The notes beneath the pieces are model-generated. The model searched no databases and was not told the DNA's origin. It worked only from the letters and a program-made list of their open reading frames with translations. From assembly GCF_900112705.1 (NCBI RefSeq), contig NZ_FOMR01000001.1, positions 174,945 through 238,944 on the forward strand: a stretch of 64,000 nt of DNA. The letters run 5' to 3'. Within the stretch, counting starts at the first letter, position 1, and the number at the start of each line of letters is the position of its first letter. Shown here in pieces: positions 16,579 through 25,145 of the stretch. This DNA comes from Lentibacillus persicus (GTDB lineage: Bacteria; Bacillota; Bacilli; Bacillales; Amphibacillaceae). The position numbers and the translations under genes are program-made.

Positions 16579-18639
16579 CTATGTCCGGTCCCAGAAACGC
16601 TGCATGGCTATGGCAGAGATGAAATCCGCCCCGAAATTGGGATTATTCGCGGCAAAAACGACACCGGCTAGGTTATTTTCCGCTGATGTCTGAATATACG
16701 GCTGGCCCGACGAGGCAACGCCAATTGGTTTATAGTGTGAATAGGCGTTTTGTACAAAATACGTCATGTCTTGATTAAATTTTGCTTGATTTTTAGGATT
16801 GCCACCAACGACATACAATGTATCATACAGGTAAGGACTTGTTGTTAAAAATGTTTCGTTTACGTTGAGTTGAGCACTATCCGCACCGGATATGGTCCCG
16901 AGATGCTCACTTACGATGTCGGTAAAAATGCCGTTTCGCTGCAGCTGGTTTAGGACGTTCGTTACTTCACTGCCGTTAAAACCATCGGTAATCAGGACGC
17001 CCGCTTTTTGGGTTGCTGCATACTTAGGCGTGTTGTATTGACTAAGGGAAGGGTAGCTGGCTGAAACGGGTACGTGCGAGCCGCTGGGGTGCCTGACGCC
17101 AATATTGTCAGCAACAACACATGCCATTTCTCTATCTACATTAACAAGTAAATCGACATTTTGTTGTCGGACGGATTCACTTCTTACTTTTCCAAGCTGA
17201 TAGCTGAAGGCTTCGATCGTATGCTGTTTTTCAATAGCGGTCATGCTGTTCCAAAATATGCGGGGTTGTGAAAAATAATCCTTGAACGAATCACTTCTCG
17301 CTCTGATTTTGTATCCTTCCACTTTTCCGGGGTAATGCTGGTAACCGCCTTCTTCCGGGGGCACCGTGTATGGTGTGTTGTTTGCGAGCGAGTTTCTGTG
17401 ATAATTTACTTCATCAACATCGATGCGCTCCCGCATGTAGCCGCGTCGCGTATTGTTATGAAACGGGCAAAGCGGACGGTTGATTGGAAGCTGATCATAG
17501 TTGGCACTGCCGAGCCGGTGCTGCTGGGTATCCCGGTACGCCATCAATCTTCCTTGAAGAACAGGGTCATTGGAAAAATCGATGCCTGGTACAACATTTG
17601 CTGGATTAAACGCCGCCTGTTCTGATTCGGTAAAATAATTATCGATATTTCGATTTAACGTCATTTTGCCAATCGGCTGACAAGGAACAAGCTCTTCCGG
17701 CCAAAATTTCGCAGGGTCGAGGACATCAAAGTCGTATTTAAACTCATCTTCCATGGGGATTAACTGCACGCATAGTTCATACTCCGGGTAAGCCCCCTCA
17801 TCAATTGCCCGTCTGAGGTCGCGCCTGTGAAAGTCCGGATCCAATCCACCGATTTTCAGGGCCTCATCCTGCAGAAGGGAATGAACACCAAGAAGAGGTT
17901 TCCAAACAAACCGTACAAACGTGGCTTCGTTTTGATCATTTACAAATAAATACGTGTTGATGGACCATGACTCCATCATGCGATAGCTTCTTATAATGCC
18001 TCGGTCAGACATAATCCACTGCACCATATGGAGTGATTCAGGATTGTTGGCGACATAATCCCAAAAATGATCGTGTGCACCGGTAGCCGTCGGAATGTCA
18101 TCATCCTGCTTCGATTGGTAGGCATGCATGGCATCGGGAAACTTCATGGCATCCTGATTAATCAGGACGGGCATCGCAATCGTGGTTAGATCGTAATTCC
18201 CTTCTTCTGTATACAGTTTGACACCCTGACAACGTAAATCTCTTGCCGTGTCATAGGAGCCTTTAGCCCCTTGCACAGTAGAGAAACGGGTTGTTAGGGG
18301 AGTTTTCTTTCCTGCTTCCTGTAAAAAGCCTGCTTTGGTCACATGTTTCATTGACTGATAACATTCAAATTCTCCATGGGCGCTATACCCTCTGGCATGT
18401 ACTACTCTTTCCGGTATTTCTTCGTGGTTGAAATGGGACATCTTTTCAAAGAACTCATAATCCTCACGCAACGAGGGGCCGCGTATACCGGCTTTTAATT
18501 GATCCTGATCCTGTGATCGTTTCTTTCCTTCTTTGGTTGTCATCGGTTTTCCGGTATTTTGGATACGGTATCGATTGAGTTGCTCCTGTTTAGGATTGTT
18601 ACCGGCAGGATTGGAGTTTCTTGATGACTGATCATCCAT
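16579..18639 (-). CDS. katE: Large-subunit heme catalase (HPII/KatE type)
   Basis: 686 residues, in the range of clade-2 catalases. The distal His lies in PERVVHARGYSAHGEFE, the Asn region in FPDAMHAYQ, and the proximal heme Tyr in RLMAYRDTQQHRLG. The C-terminal ~150 residues (AGVLITDGFNGSEVTNVLNQL onwards) are the flavodoxin/DJ-1-like domain that marks the large subunits. It decomposes hydrogen peroxide; in bacilli this type is commonly sporulation or stress induced. The N-terminal ~30 residues are polar and unstructured. A GAGG site precedes the ATG. Confidence 0.96.
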   Translation of the reverse strand: MDDQSSRNSNPAGNNPKQEQLNRYRIQNTGKPMTTKEGKKRSQDQDQLKAGIRGPSLREDYEFFEKMSHFNHEEIPERVVHARGYSAHGEFECYQSMKHVTKAGFLQEAGKKTPLTTRFSTVQGAKGSYDTARDLRCQGVKLYTEEGNYDLTTIAMPVLINQDAMKFPDAMHAYQSKQDDDIPTATGAHDHFWDYVANNPESLHMVQWIMSDRGIIRSYRMMESWSINTYLFVNDQNEATFVRFVWKPLLGVHSLLQDEALKIGGLDPDFHRRDLRRAIDEGAYPEYELCVQLIPMEDEFKYDFDVLDPAKFWPEELVPCQPIGKMTLNRNIDNYFTESEQAAFNPANVVPGIDFSNDPVLQGRLMAYRDTQQHRLGSANYDQLPINRPLCPFHNNTRRGYMRERIDVDEVNYHRNSLANNTPYTVPPEEGGYQHYPGKVEGYKIRARSDSFKDYFSQPRIFWNSMTAIEKQHTIEAFSYQLGKVRSESVRQQNVDLLVNVDREMACVVADNIGVRHPSGSHVPVSASYPSLSQYNTPKYAATQKAGVLITDGFNGSEVTNVLNQLQRNGIFTDIVSEHLGTISGADSAQLNVNETFLTTSPYLYDTLYVVGGNPKNQAKFNQDMTYFVQNAYSHYKPIGVASSGQPYIQTSAENNLAGVVFAANNPNFGADFISAIAMQRFWDRT

Positions 18640-18784
18640 GGATGAGCCTCCTTCGTCATAAATATTCCAACACTATATATGCTTATGCTTATTTTGCGGT
18701 TACATTCTTATAAATCGAGGTATTATATTCCAGTTTTCGTTAAAACTAATTGCTGACACATATAAAAAGAGGAGTGAAAGCTAT

Positions 18785-19207
18785 ATGTTAAAACTGGATA
18801 CAGGGATTGAAGGTAAACGTGCTTATTTCGGAGACGTCTATAAGATATTTCGCTCCAATGGCTACACATTATGCGGTAATTGGGAATATGACCGTGGGAA
18901 ATTCGACATGGTATTATGCCGGGAAGGCGGCGAGACAATTTATGTCCGTATTCCGTTTAGTGTTCTCCAGGGGGAACTTGACAGTCCAAGAGCTTTCCTT
19001 GAGTTCCGCACACCGTATGTGATTAAGCATGTCGTTAATACAGGGCTTGACTGGGATGAAAATTTGCTTTTGTCCACGACGGGCTTTAACCAGTTCCAGA
19101 AACCGCTTGATAAAGATGGTAATATTACTGATAAAAGCAGGTGGGAAGCAGCAGGTGAAGAAGTTGTTCAGGACGTGATGACGTCACTTGATTTGCAGGT
19201 TTCGTGA
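18785..19207 (+). CDS. YugN-like family protein
   Basis: 140 residues with the YugN pattern: GYTLCGNWEYDRGKFDMVLC near residues 30-49, YVRIPFSVLQGELDSP and RTPYVIKHVVNTGLD. YugN is a small cytosolic Bacillus protein of unknown function. GAGGAGTG precedes the ATG by about ten bases. The gene is monocistronic, with a hairpin terminator shared with the convergent gltC. Confidence 0.85.
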   Translation: MLKLDTGIEGKRAYFGDVYKIFRSNGYTLCGNWEYDRGKFDMVLCREGGETIYVRIPFSVLQGELDSPRAFLEFRTPYVIKHVVNTGLDWDENLLLSTTGFNQFQKPLDKDGNITDKSRWEAAGEEVVQDVMTSLDLQVS

Positions 19208-19246
19208 AATGTTGGCCGGATCGATACACATTTTCCAAAACACGAG

Positions 19247-19289
19247 AAAACAGCCTTTTTCCGATAAAGCGCCGGGAAAAGGCTGTTTT
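19247..19289. terminator. Bidirectional terminator between yugN and gltC
   Basis: AAACAGCCTTTTTCC and GGGAAAAGGCTGTTTT pair around an 11-base loop; A and T runs on both sides suit either direction. Confidence 0.88.
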
Positions 19290-19332
19290 GATTATTCAGT
19301 GGGGAGAGCCAACCGCTGCTTACTGTTGTATG

Positions 19333-20235
19333 TTACTGAAATTCCTGCAGGCGGGTGAATAACTGCTTAACGAAATCGTAAAACACTTCTTCCGTTGGGG
19401 AAAATGTTTTTTCTTTTGGTTTGATAATGCCGACTGTCCGTCTGACTTCGAGCAGTTCGAGCGGGATTTTGACCGTCATGCCTGGGATGGACTCATGGAA
19501 GGAGCTTTCCGGCAGCAGGGTGACACCAATCCCGGCGGCAACGAGTCCTTTGATGGCGTCAAGATCTTCACCCTCCGCAGAAATCAGCGGGTTGAAGCCT
19601 GCTTGCCTGCAAGCATCAATCGTTATTTGATTCAGGACATAACCTTCAGGAAAACTGACAAATTGTTCATGTTTTAAATCGACGAGCGAGATGCTTTCCC
19701 TTTCGGCCAACGCGTGGTTGATAGGGAGAAGCGCCACAACCTGCTCGGAAAACAAGATATCGGATTCAATGTCGGGTTCATCTTTAGGAACCGGTCCGAG
19801 AAACGCAACTTGAATATCCCCTTTTTTGACAGCATCGATCAAGTAACGATACGAGCCCTGGCGCAATTGAAATTTGGCATTTGGGTAGTCTTTTTTAAAA
19901 GCGGAAATCACATTAGGCAGCAGATGACTGGATAAGCTGGTCGGGAAGCCGACTTTGATCGTGCCGCGTTCAGGGTCGAGATACTCATCGACCTGTTTAA
20001 CGGCATTATCAATCGCTTCCATGGCAACCTTTGCGTAAGCGTAAAAGGTTTTACCAATTTCGGTTAACTTAATATTTCTGCCTTCACGTTTGAACAAATC
20101 GACTTCAAGTTCACTTTCAAGATTGGCAATTTGTCTGCTCACCGCTGACTGGGCAACGTGTAAATTGGCAGCAGCTTCGGAAACATGTTCCCGTTCGGCA
20201 ACCTCCATAAAATAACGCAGTTGACGTAATTCCAT
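19333..20235 (-). CDS. gltC: LysR family regulator, GltC orthologue
   Basis: 300 residues. The first 60 are the LysR HTH (MELRQLRYFMEVAEREHVSE onwards), almost identical in layout to B. subtilis GltC, and the co-inducer domain keeps GltC stretches such as FPEGYVLNQ, EGEDLDAIKGLVAAGIGVTLLPES and RTVGIIKPKEK. In B. subtilis it activates glutamate synthase gltAB in response to 2-oxoglutarate. Here gltAB is not adjacent and the divergent side is a repeat array, so the target may be elsewhere. The start is the MELRQ methionine; an in-frame ATG three codons upstream is possible. Confidence 0.88.
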   Translation of the reverse strand: MELRQLRYFMEVAEREHVSEAAANLHVAQSAVSRQIANLESELEVDLFKREGRNIKLTEIGKTFYAYAKVAMEAIDNAVKQVDEYLDPERGTIKVGFPTSLSSHLLPNVISAFKKDYPNAKFQLRQGSYRYLIDAVKKGDIQVAFLGPVPKDEPDIESDILFSEQVVALLPINHALAERESISLVDLKHEQFVSFPEGYVLNQITIDACRQAGFNPLISAEGEDLDAIKGLVAAGIGVTLLPESSFHESIPGMTVKIPLELLEVRRTVGIIKPKEKTFSPTEEVFYDFVKQLFTRLQEFQ

Positions 20236-20384
20236 CACGATCATCCACCATTCATATCAATAATAGATTGATTATAGCTCAAGTATATAGTGTTTAGATA
20301 ATTTTGAAAACCTATTATTATAATAGCACGTGGACGCTTCAACGGAGTTTTGTTGGCTGGGGATATCACATGGCGTTTTAAGGG

Positions 20385-20545
20385 GATCGGGCGAGGACCA
20401 CGCGAAATTCCGGGCGGATCAATCGAAATCGGGGAAGGACCATGCGAAATTCCGGGGAGATCAATCGAAATCCGGCCGGGACCGCCCGAAATCGGGTCCT
20501 CATCACGCGAAATGGGAGCACCACCACGCGAACTCGGCTATGAGC
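20385..20545. repeat. Degenerate GCGAAATTCCG tandem repeat array
   Basis: About eight units of roughly 17-25 bases alternate GACCACGCGAAATTCCGGG and GATCAATCGAAATC, decaying toward the right as CACCACGCGAACT. GC content is visibly above the flanks. Open frames in several phases result from the periodicity and are not genes. It lies between gltC and the flavin oxidoreductase. Confidence 0.85.
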
Positions 20546-20581
20546 CGGGCGTGCCGCGCGCCGATTCGGTAGTAAATAATA

Positions 20582-20624
20582 TAAAAACACCAATCTTCCG
20601 CTAACACGGTTAGTTGGTGTTTTG
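20582..20624 (-). terminator. Terminator of the flavin oxidoreductase gene
   Basis: AAAACACCAA pairs with TTGGTGTTTT, with an inner CTAAC...GTTAG stem. It lies ten bases after the minus-strand stop. Confidence 0.85.
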
Positions 20625-20633
20625 TTCTGAGCA

Positions 20634-21818
20634 TTATTTATATAATCTGCGTAGTTCCTGACGGGCTTCTTCGGAAAGTGAGCCGCCGATATCCATTAAT
20701 TCGACAATGTCTTTAAAAGCGCCTTCGGGGATTGCCAAGTCGGCCAGCTCTTCCGGAGAAAAACCTAAATCAATCTCATGTTCCCGGCCTTCTTCTAATT
20801 TGATAACAAAATCAGGTTCGGTAACAAATGGGCTCGACATCCCGACCATATCGGAAAATTCGAGAGCGTCGCGTGCTTTTTCCGGTGAGTTAATGCCGCC
20901 GGTGGCCATTACCGGGAGACGGCCGGCGAGATGATCGTACACCACTTGATTCATAAATTCACCTTTAAATTTACCTTGACGAATGGTTTGTTTATAAATA
21001 TTTTTGCCCCAGCTTGCTGTAGCTAAGTAGTGAATGTTGGCTACTTTCAAAATCTCATCCATGAAATAAAGGAAATCTTCTACACTGTAGCCAATGTCAT
21101 TGCCACGTGTTTCTTCGGGCGTGCCCCTGAATCCGAGAATAAAATCAGCTGGTGCTTCTTCATCGATAACATTTTGAACCGCCTTCATTACTTCGATGCC
21201 AAAGCGTGAGCGATTGTCGAGCGTCTGCGGGCCATATTCATCGGCGCGCTGGTTTGAAAAAGTGGACAAAAATGTTTGGATCAACAAACGCTGTGCACTT
21301 GAGATTTCAACGCCGTCAAAACCGGCTTTAATCGCACGACGGGTTGCATCTGCATATTGGGTAATGACATGCCGGATTTTACGTGTGCTCATCGGCAAGA
21401 CGGTATGTTCAACAGGCGTTCTCAAATGCATTTCACTGGGACCATAAACGACCCCGAAGTCTCTGAGCGATATTTTGGAAAAACGTCCGGCATGTGTTAA
21501 TTGTATAATCGCTTTGGCGCCATCTTTTTTCATAGCCTGTGCAAGGTGTTTAAGTCCTTCGATGCTGCGGTCGTCATCAATACTGAACCCATATTCAAAT
21601 AATTGCCCGTATTCTTCTATATACGCGGCACCTGTAATTTGCAGTGGTGCTGAACGTGCACGCCGCTCAGCATAGGCCAAGTCTTCTTCCGTCACATACC
21701 CTTCAGTGGTTGAGGAATTCGTTATCATCGGGGATAGGACAAAGCGATTATCTAACTCGATCCCGTTTGGCAGACTGATTGTTTTAAATAATGACTTGTA
21801 TTGTTCGGTTGTCTTCAT
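20634..21818 (-). CDS. Old-yellow-enzyme-like NADH:flavin oxidoreductase, SirTM-linked type
   Basis: 394 residues forming an OYE TIM barrel: FVLSPMITNS near residue 27, IIQLTHAGRFSK near 104, AGFDGVEI at 165-172, FILGFRGTPEE, and ATGGINSPEKARDALEFSDMVGMSSPFVTEPDF with the C-terminal FMN phosphate-binding loop. The substrate-binding His-x-x-His/Asn pair expected after GVEI is replaced by S173 and Q176, so ordinary enone reductase chemistry is doubtful. The gene is divergent from the GcvH-L/macro/SirTM/LplA2 operon, a partnership known for SirTM loci. The start is uncertain because the best GGAGGG is 17 bases upstream of this ATG. Confidence 0.88.
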   Translation of the reverse strand: MKTTEQYKSLFKTISLPNGIELDNRFVLSPMITNSSTTEGYVTEEDLAYAERRARSAPLQITGAAYIEEYGQLFEYGFSIDDDRSIEGLKHLAQAMKKDGAKAIIQLTHAGRFSKISLRDFGVVYGPSEMHLRTPVEHTVLPMSTRKIRHVITQYADATRRAIKAGFDGVEISSAQRLLIQTFLSTFSNQRADEYGPQTLDNRSRFGIEVMKAVQNVIDEEAPADFILGFRGTPEETRGNDIGYSVEDFLYFMDEILKVANIHYLATASWGKNIYKQTIRQGKFKGEFMNQVVYDHLAGRLPVMATGGINSPEKARDALEFSDMVGMSSPFVTEPDFVIKLEEGREHEIDLGFSPEELADLAIPEGAFKDIVELMDIGGSLSEEARQELRRLYK

Positions 21819-21943
21819 TTGAATCGTAATCAATTCCCTCCCTGATGTAATGATTATTAACTTAAAAGCTACCACCTGTGCCGGGACGTGTCAATTTAAT
21901 ACAACTTTCGGGAAAATGCCATCCCAAAAACTGTATGAAAGAG

Positions 21944-21972
21944 TTGGGAGCTAGTGTGAATAATGTTATACT
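21944..21972 (+). promoter_or_regulatory. Promoter of the SirTM operon
   Basis: TTGGGA and TATACT are separated by 17 bases, and GAAAGAGGG precedes the first ATG 44 bases further on. An AT-rich segment between promoter and gene could hold an operator. Confidence 0.6.
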
Positions 21973-22016
21973 AAATTTTATTATGATTAAAAATTATTAA
22001 GAAAGAGGGATAAATT

Positions 22017-22349
22017 ATGAAAAAACGCGCAAATTTCCTGTTTATCGAAAAAAATAATGATGTTTATACGATCAGTATGACACCGGAGTTGCAAGATGAT
22101 ATCGGGACAGTCGGCTTTGTCGAATTCGCAGATGGGGATACCCTTAACGCAGGGGACGCCATATTAAACATTGAAGCATCAAAGACGGTGTTTGAACTGA
22201 ATTCACCATTGGCCGGTAAAATTGTTGAGCGGAACAATGCAGCCGAGAACGAGCCAACCCTTTTAAACTCGGCCAGGCCTGAAGAAAATTGGGTGGTGAA
22301 GTTAACCGAAGTTGATGAAGATGCATTTAACCAATTGGATGAAGCTTAA
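22017..22349 (+). CDS. GcvH-like lipoyl carrier protein (GcvH-L)
   Basis: 110 residues with a GcvH-type lipoyl fold: [15 protein letters not shown], then the lipoylation hairpin [21 protein letters not shown] with K56 as the modified lysine. It is shorter than true GcvH and lies in the operon where a SirTM sirtuin ADP-ribosylates GcvH-L once it has been lipoylated by LplA2. It is thus the substrate protein of the system rather than part of glycine cleavage. No glycine decarboxylase genes occur nearby. Confidence 0.92.
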   Translation: MKKRANFLFIEKNNDVYTISMTPELQDDIGTVGFVEFADGDTLNAGDAILNIEASKTVFELNSPLAGKIVERNNAAENEPTLLNSARPEENWVVKLTEVDEDAFNQLDEA

Positions 22350-22366
22350 GTATCGGAGGGCAGGGT

Positions 22367-23161
22367 ATGGACCAGGAAGCTCGGTTGGATTATCTGATTG
22401 ACTATTTATGGCATAAAAATCCGAAAGCTGACGCACACTTCGGGCAGTATAAAGCAACGAACATAGAAGAAAAAACGGCGTTGTTTCAAGGTTTGTGCAA
22501 TGTTCGGCAGCCGGAGCCGGTCACGGATGAATTTGTGAAAGTCCAGGATGCGTTTTTAACACAGTGGAATAACGAACGAGAGCTGACGTCATTACGCAAT
22601 CTAGAAGATGTTCGGCCACAGCTTTATGTATGGCAGGGTGATATAACACGTTTGGCAGTGGATGCGATTGTTAATGCAGCAAACAGTGACATGCTCGGTT
22701 GCACTAAAGCCAATCATGAGTGTATCGACAATCGAATACATACCCGTGCAGGCGTGCAATTACGATTGGAATGCCATGAACTGATGAAAGCGCAGGGACG
22801 TAAAGAGCCGATGGGCAAAGCAAAAATCACGAAAGCATATAACTTACCGTCAAATTACGTGATACATACCGTCGGCCCGTTTATTGACGCGCGTGGTGTC
22901 TCGCCTTTAAAAGAGCAATTACTGGCTTCGTCTTATCAATCGTGTCTGGCATTAGCGGATGCGTATCAGTTGGACACGATTGCTTTTTGCTGTATCTCGA
23001 CCGGGGAATTTAATTTTCCGAATCAACGTGCAGCTGAAATTGCCATTCAAATGGTGGAAGAATATTTAAGAAAAACGGAGTCCAACCTTCATGTGATTTT
23101 TAATGTGTTTAAAGATGAAGATCTGGAAATCTATCAATCATTATTAGCAAAAAACGAATAG
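22367..23161 (+). CDS. Zinc-containing macrodomain ADP-ribosyl hydrolase
   Basis: 264 residues. An ~85-residue N-terminal helical part precedes the macrodomain (about 86-264): [23 protein letters not shown] holds the ADP-ribose loop, and IHTVGPFI and [19 protein letters not shown] complete the site. C112, H117 and C119 (GCTKANHEC) match the zinc-binding insertion of the SirTM-linked macrodomains, which remove ADP-ribose from GcvH-L. It lies 17 bases after gcvH-L with CGGAGGG as its ribosome site, so it is co-expressed with its presumed substrate. Confidence 0.92.
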   Translation: MDQEARLDYLIDYLWHKNPKADAHFGQYKATNIEEKTALFQGLCNVRQPEPVTDEFVKVQDAFLTQWNNERELTSLRNLEDVRPQLYVWQGDITRLAVDAIVNAANSDMLGCTKANHECIDNRIHTRAGVQLRLECHELMKAQGRKEPMGKAKITKAYNLPSNYVIHTVGPFIDARGVSPLKEQLLASSYQSCLALADAYQLDTIAFCCISTGEFNFPNQRAAEIAIQMVEEYLRKTESNLHVIFNVFKDEDLEIYQSLLAKNE

Positions 23162-23171
23162 GGAGATTGTT

Positions 23172-24059
23172 ATGCCGGAAGTTAAAGGATATTGGCAGAC
23201 ATTGACGGAAAAACCCACAATGTCACAAGCCGATTTATTAAACGAGCTCATTGATGAAGCAGAAGCCGTTGTCATTGGAATTGGTGCGGGCATGTCGGCA
23301 GCGGCCGGGTTTACTTATACAGGCAAACGATTTACGGACGCGTTTCCTGATTTTATCGAAAAGTACCGTTTCCTCGATATGCTGCAGGCGAGTTTATTTG
23401 AGTTTGAAGACGAACGCGAATATTGGGCGTTTCAAAGCCGCTTCAGCCTGCTGAATTATTTTGACCAGCCGGTCGGGCAGGCGTATATGGATTTGCGCCA
23501 TATGATCCGAAACAAGAGTTATCATATTATTACAACAAATGCCGATAACGCGTTTTATGCGGCAACATTCGATATGGAGAAAGTTTTCCGCATTCAAGGG
23601 GAATATGGATTGTGGCAATGTTCCCGGCACTGCCACCAACAGACGTATCACGACGAAGCGTTAATCCGTGAAATGGCGGATAGGCAGTCGGATCTGAAAA
23701 TACCGGCCGATCTCGTGCCGTATTGTCCGGAATGTGGCGCACCGTTGGAAGTTAACAAACGTACTGAAGAAAAAGGCATGGTGGAAGATAATCATTTCCA
23801 TGAACAAAAGAAACGTTATGAGCAATTTTTAGCTGAAAACCAGAACAAAAAAGTGCTTTTTTTGGAAATTGGTGTGGGGCATACTACACCGCAATTCATT
23901 AAACATCCCTTCCAGGAGATGACTGAAGAAAATGAGCAAGCATTGTTTGTGACGATGAACCAAAAAGATTACTTCGTGCCGCATGCGATTCGGCCACAAA
24001 CAGTACGGCTTGATGATGATATTGCTGACGTTTTACATTCAGCAGCATGCAAGGCTTAA
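23172..24059 (+). CDS. SirTM class protein ADP-ribosylating sirtuin
   Basis: 295 residues with a Sir2 Rossmann fold: [13 protein letters not shown] at residues 35-47 and TTNADN at 121-126. Two Cys pairs (C150/C154 and C185/C188) would bind zinc. The sirtuin catalytic His is replaced: the usual HG motif reads IQG with Q142, and N123 and R197 occupy the positions reported as essential for SirTM transferase activity. It should therefore ADP-ribosylate rather than deacetylate, with GcvH-L as target. It sits 10 bases after the macrodomain gene and has a good GGGAG site. Confidence 0.93.
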   Translation: MPEVKGYWQTLTEKPTMSQADLLNELIDEAEAVVIGIGAGMSAAAGFTYTGKRFTDAFPDFIEKYRFLDMLQASLFEFEDEREYWAFQSRFSLLNYFDQPVGQAYMDLRHMIRNKSYHIITTNADNAFYAATFDMEKVFRIQGEYGLWQCSRHCHQQTYHDEALIREMADRQSDLKIPADLVPYCPECGAPLEVNKRTEEKGMVEDNHFHEQKKRYEQFLAENQNKKVLFLEIGVGHTTPQFIKHPFQEMTEENEQALFVTMNQKDYFVPHAIRPQTVRLDDDIADVLHSAACKA

Positions 24060-24075
24060 CGGAGGTAGACAGCAC

Positions 24076-25107
24076 ATGTACTTAATTGAATCAAAGCGCA
24101 ATGGTGAATGGATTTATGATCCCGGCATGATTATGGCTTTACAGGAATATGTGAAAGACAATATTTTTCTGGATGAGGCTATTTTGTTTCCTTATATGAT
24201 GGACCCGGTCGTTCAAATTGGAAAGTTTCAAAACGCATTTGAAGAAATCAATCAGCCGTATATGGATGACCATGATATTAAAATGATTCGCCGGGAGTCC
24301 GGTGGCGGGGCGATTTACCTCGACGACCGCAATATGAGTTTTTGTTTTTTAGTTGACGGTGCGGAAGATATTTATGGAAATTATGCACGGTTGTATGAAC
24401 CAGCCATTAAAGCGCTTGAGAAGCTGGGTGTCACCCATGTCGAACATAAAGGCCGTAACGATCTAGTCTTAAATGATAAAAAAATCTCTGGTGCAGCGAT
24501 GACAGTAAAGAATGATCGCGTTTACGCCGGGTACTCGTTATTGCTTGATCCTGATTATGAAGCGATGGTGAACGCCCTGAATCCCAACCAGAAGAAAATT
24601 GCCTCACACGGAATTCAGTCTGTCCGCAGCCGGGTAGGGGCTATCCGGGACCATTTGGCACCTGACTATCAGGACATGACGGTTTGGGAGTTTGCCGATT
24701 TTATGATGTGTGAGCTGCTTGGCGTTAATGACATCAACGAAGCCAAACGTTATGACTTAACACCGGAAGACTGGGCGGGCGTTGAAAAAATTGCCGCTGA
24801 AAAATACCATAACTGGGACTGGAACTACGGCCGTTTCAACCAATTCGAATATCATTTAACCGAACGGTTTCCAATTGGAACGATCAGCATCGGTTTGGGC
24901 GTTGAGCGAGGCAAAATCGGTGCAATCGAGATTTCGGGCGACTTTTTCGGGACAAGCGATCTGAACGCCGTGGAAGAAGCCCTGATTGGGGTGCGGTTAA
25001 GACGAGACGCTATATTAAATGCGCTTGAGCCGTTGGATTTAATGCATTATTTTGGGGACATAACAAAAGAAGAATTCACCCGTTTTATTCTAAGTGAAAA
25101 CAGATAA
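24076..25107 (+). CDS. Lipoate-protein ligase LplA2
   Basis: 343 residues. The biotin/lipoyl ligase core has RRESGGGAIYLDDRNMSFCF near residues 73-92, the loop KGRNDLVLNDKKISGAAM with the catalytic Lys, and GYSLLLDPDYEAM. The C-terminal accessory domain contains WNYGRFNQFEYHLTERF. In SirTM operons this ligase lipoylates GcvH-L, which permits its ADP-ribosylation. ATG 24076 is chosen because CGGAGGT precedes it; an upstream in-frame extension overlaps the sirtuin gene and lacks a site. Confidence 0.93.
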   Translation: MYLIESKRNGEWIYDPGMIMALQEYVKDNIFLDEAILFPYMMDPVVQIGKFQNAFEEINQPYMDDHDIKMIRRESGGGAIYLDDRNMSFCFLVDGAEDIYGNYARLYEPAIKALEKLGVTHVEHKGRNDLVLNDKKISGAAMTVKNDRVYAGYSLLLDPDYEAMVNALNPNQKKIASHGIQSVRSRVGAIRDHLAPDYQDMTVWEFADFMMCELLGVNDINEAKRYDLTPEDWAGVEKIAAEKYHNWDWNYGRFNQFEYHLTERFPIGTISIGLGVERGKIGAIEISGDFFGTSDLNAVEEALIGVRLRRDAILNALEPLDLMHYFGDITKEEFTRFILSENR

Positions 25108-25145
25108 GCGCCGTACCAGGTGGCGGAGGAGAGGTGAGTAAAGGT

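Noticed and set aside
20330-20604. Open frames of 70-84 codons on both strands within the repeat array
   Set aside because: Open in several phases because the repeat period lacks stops; no ribosome site and only repeat-derived amino acid patterns.
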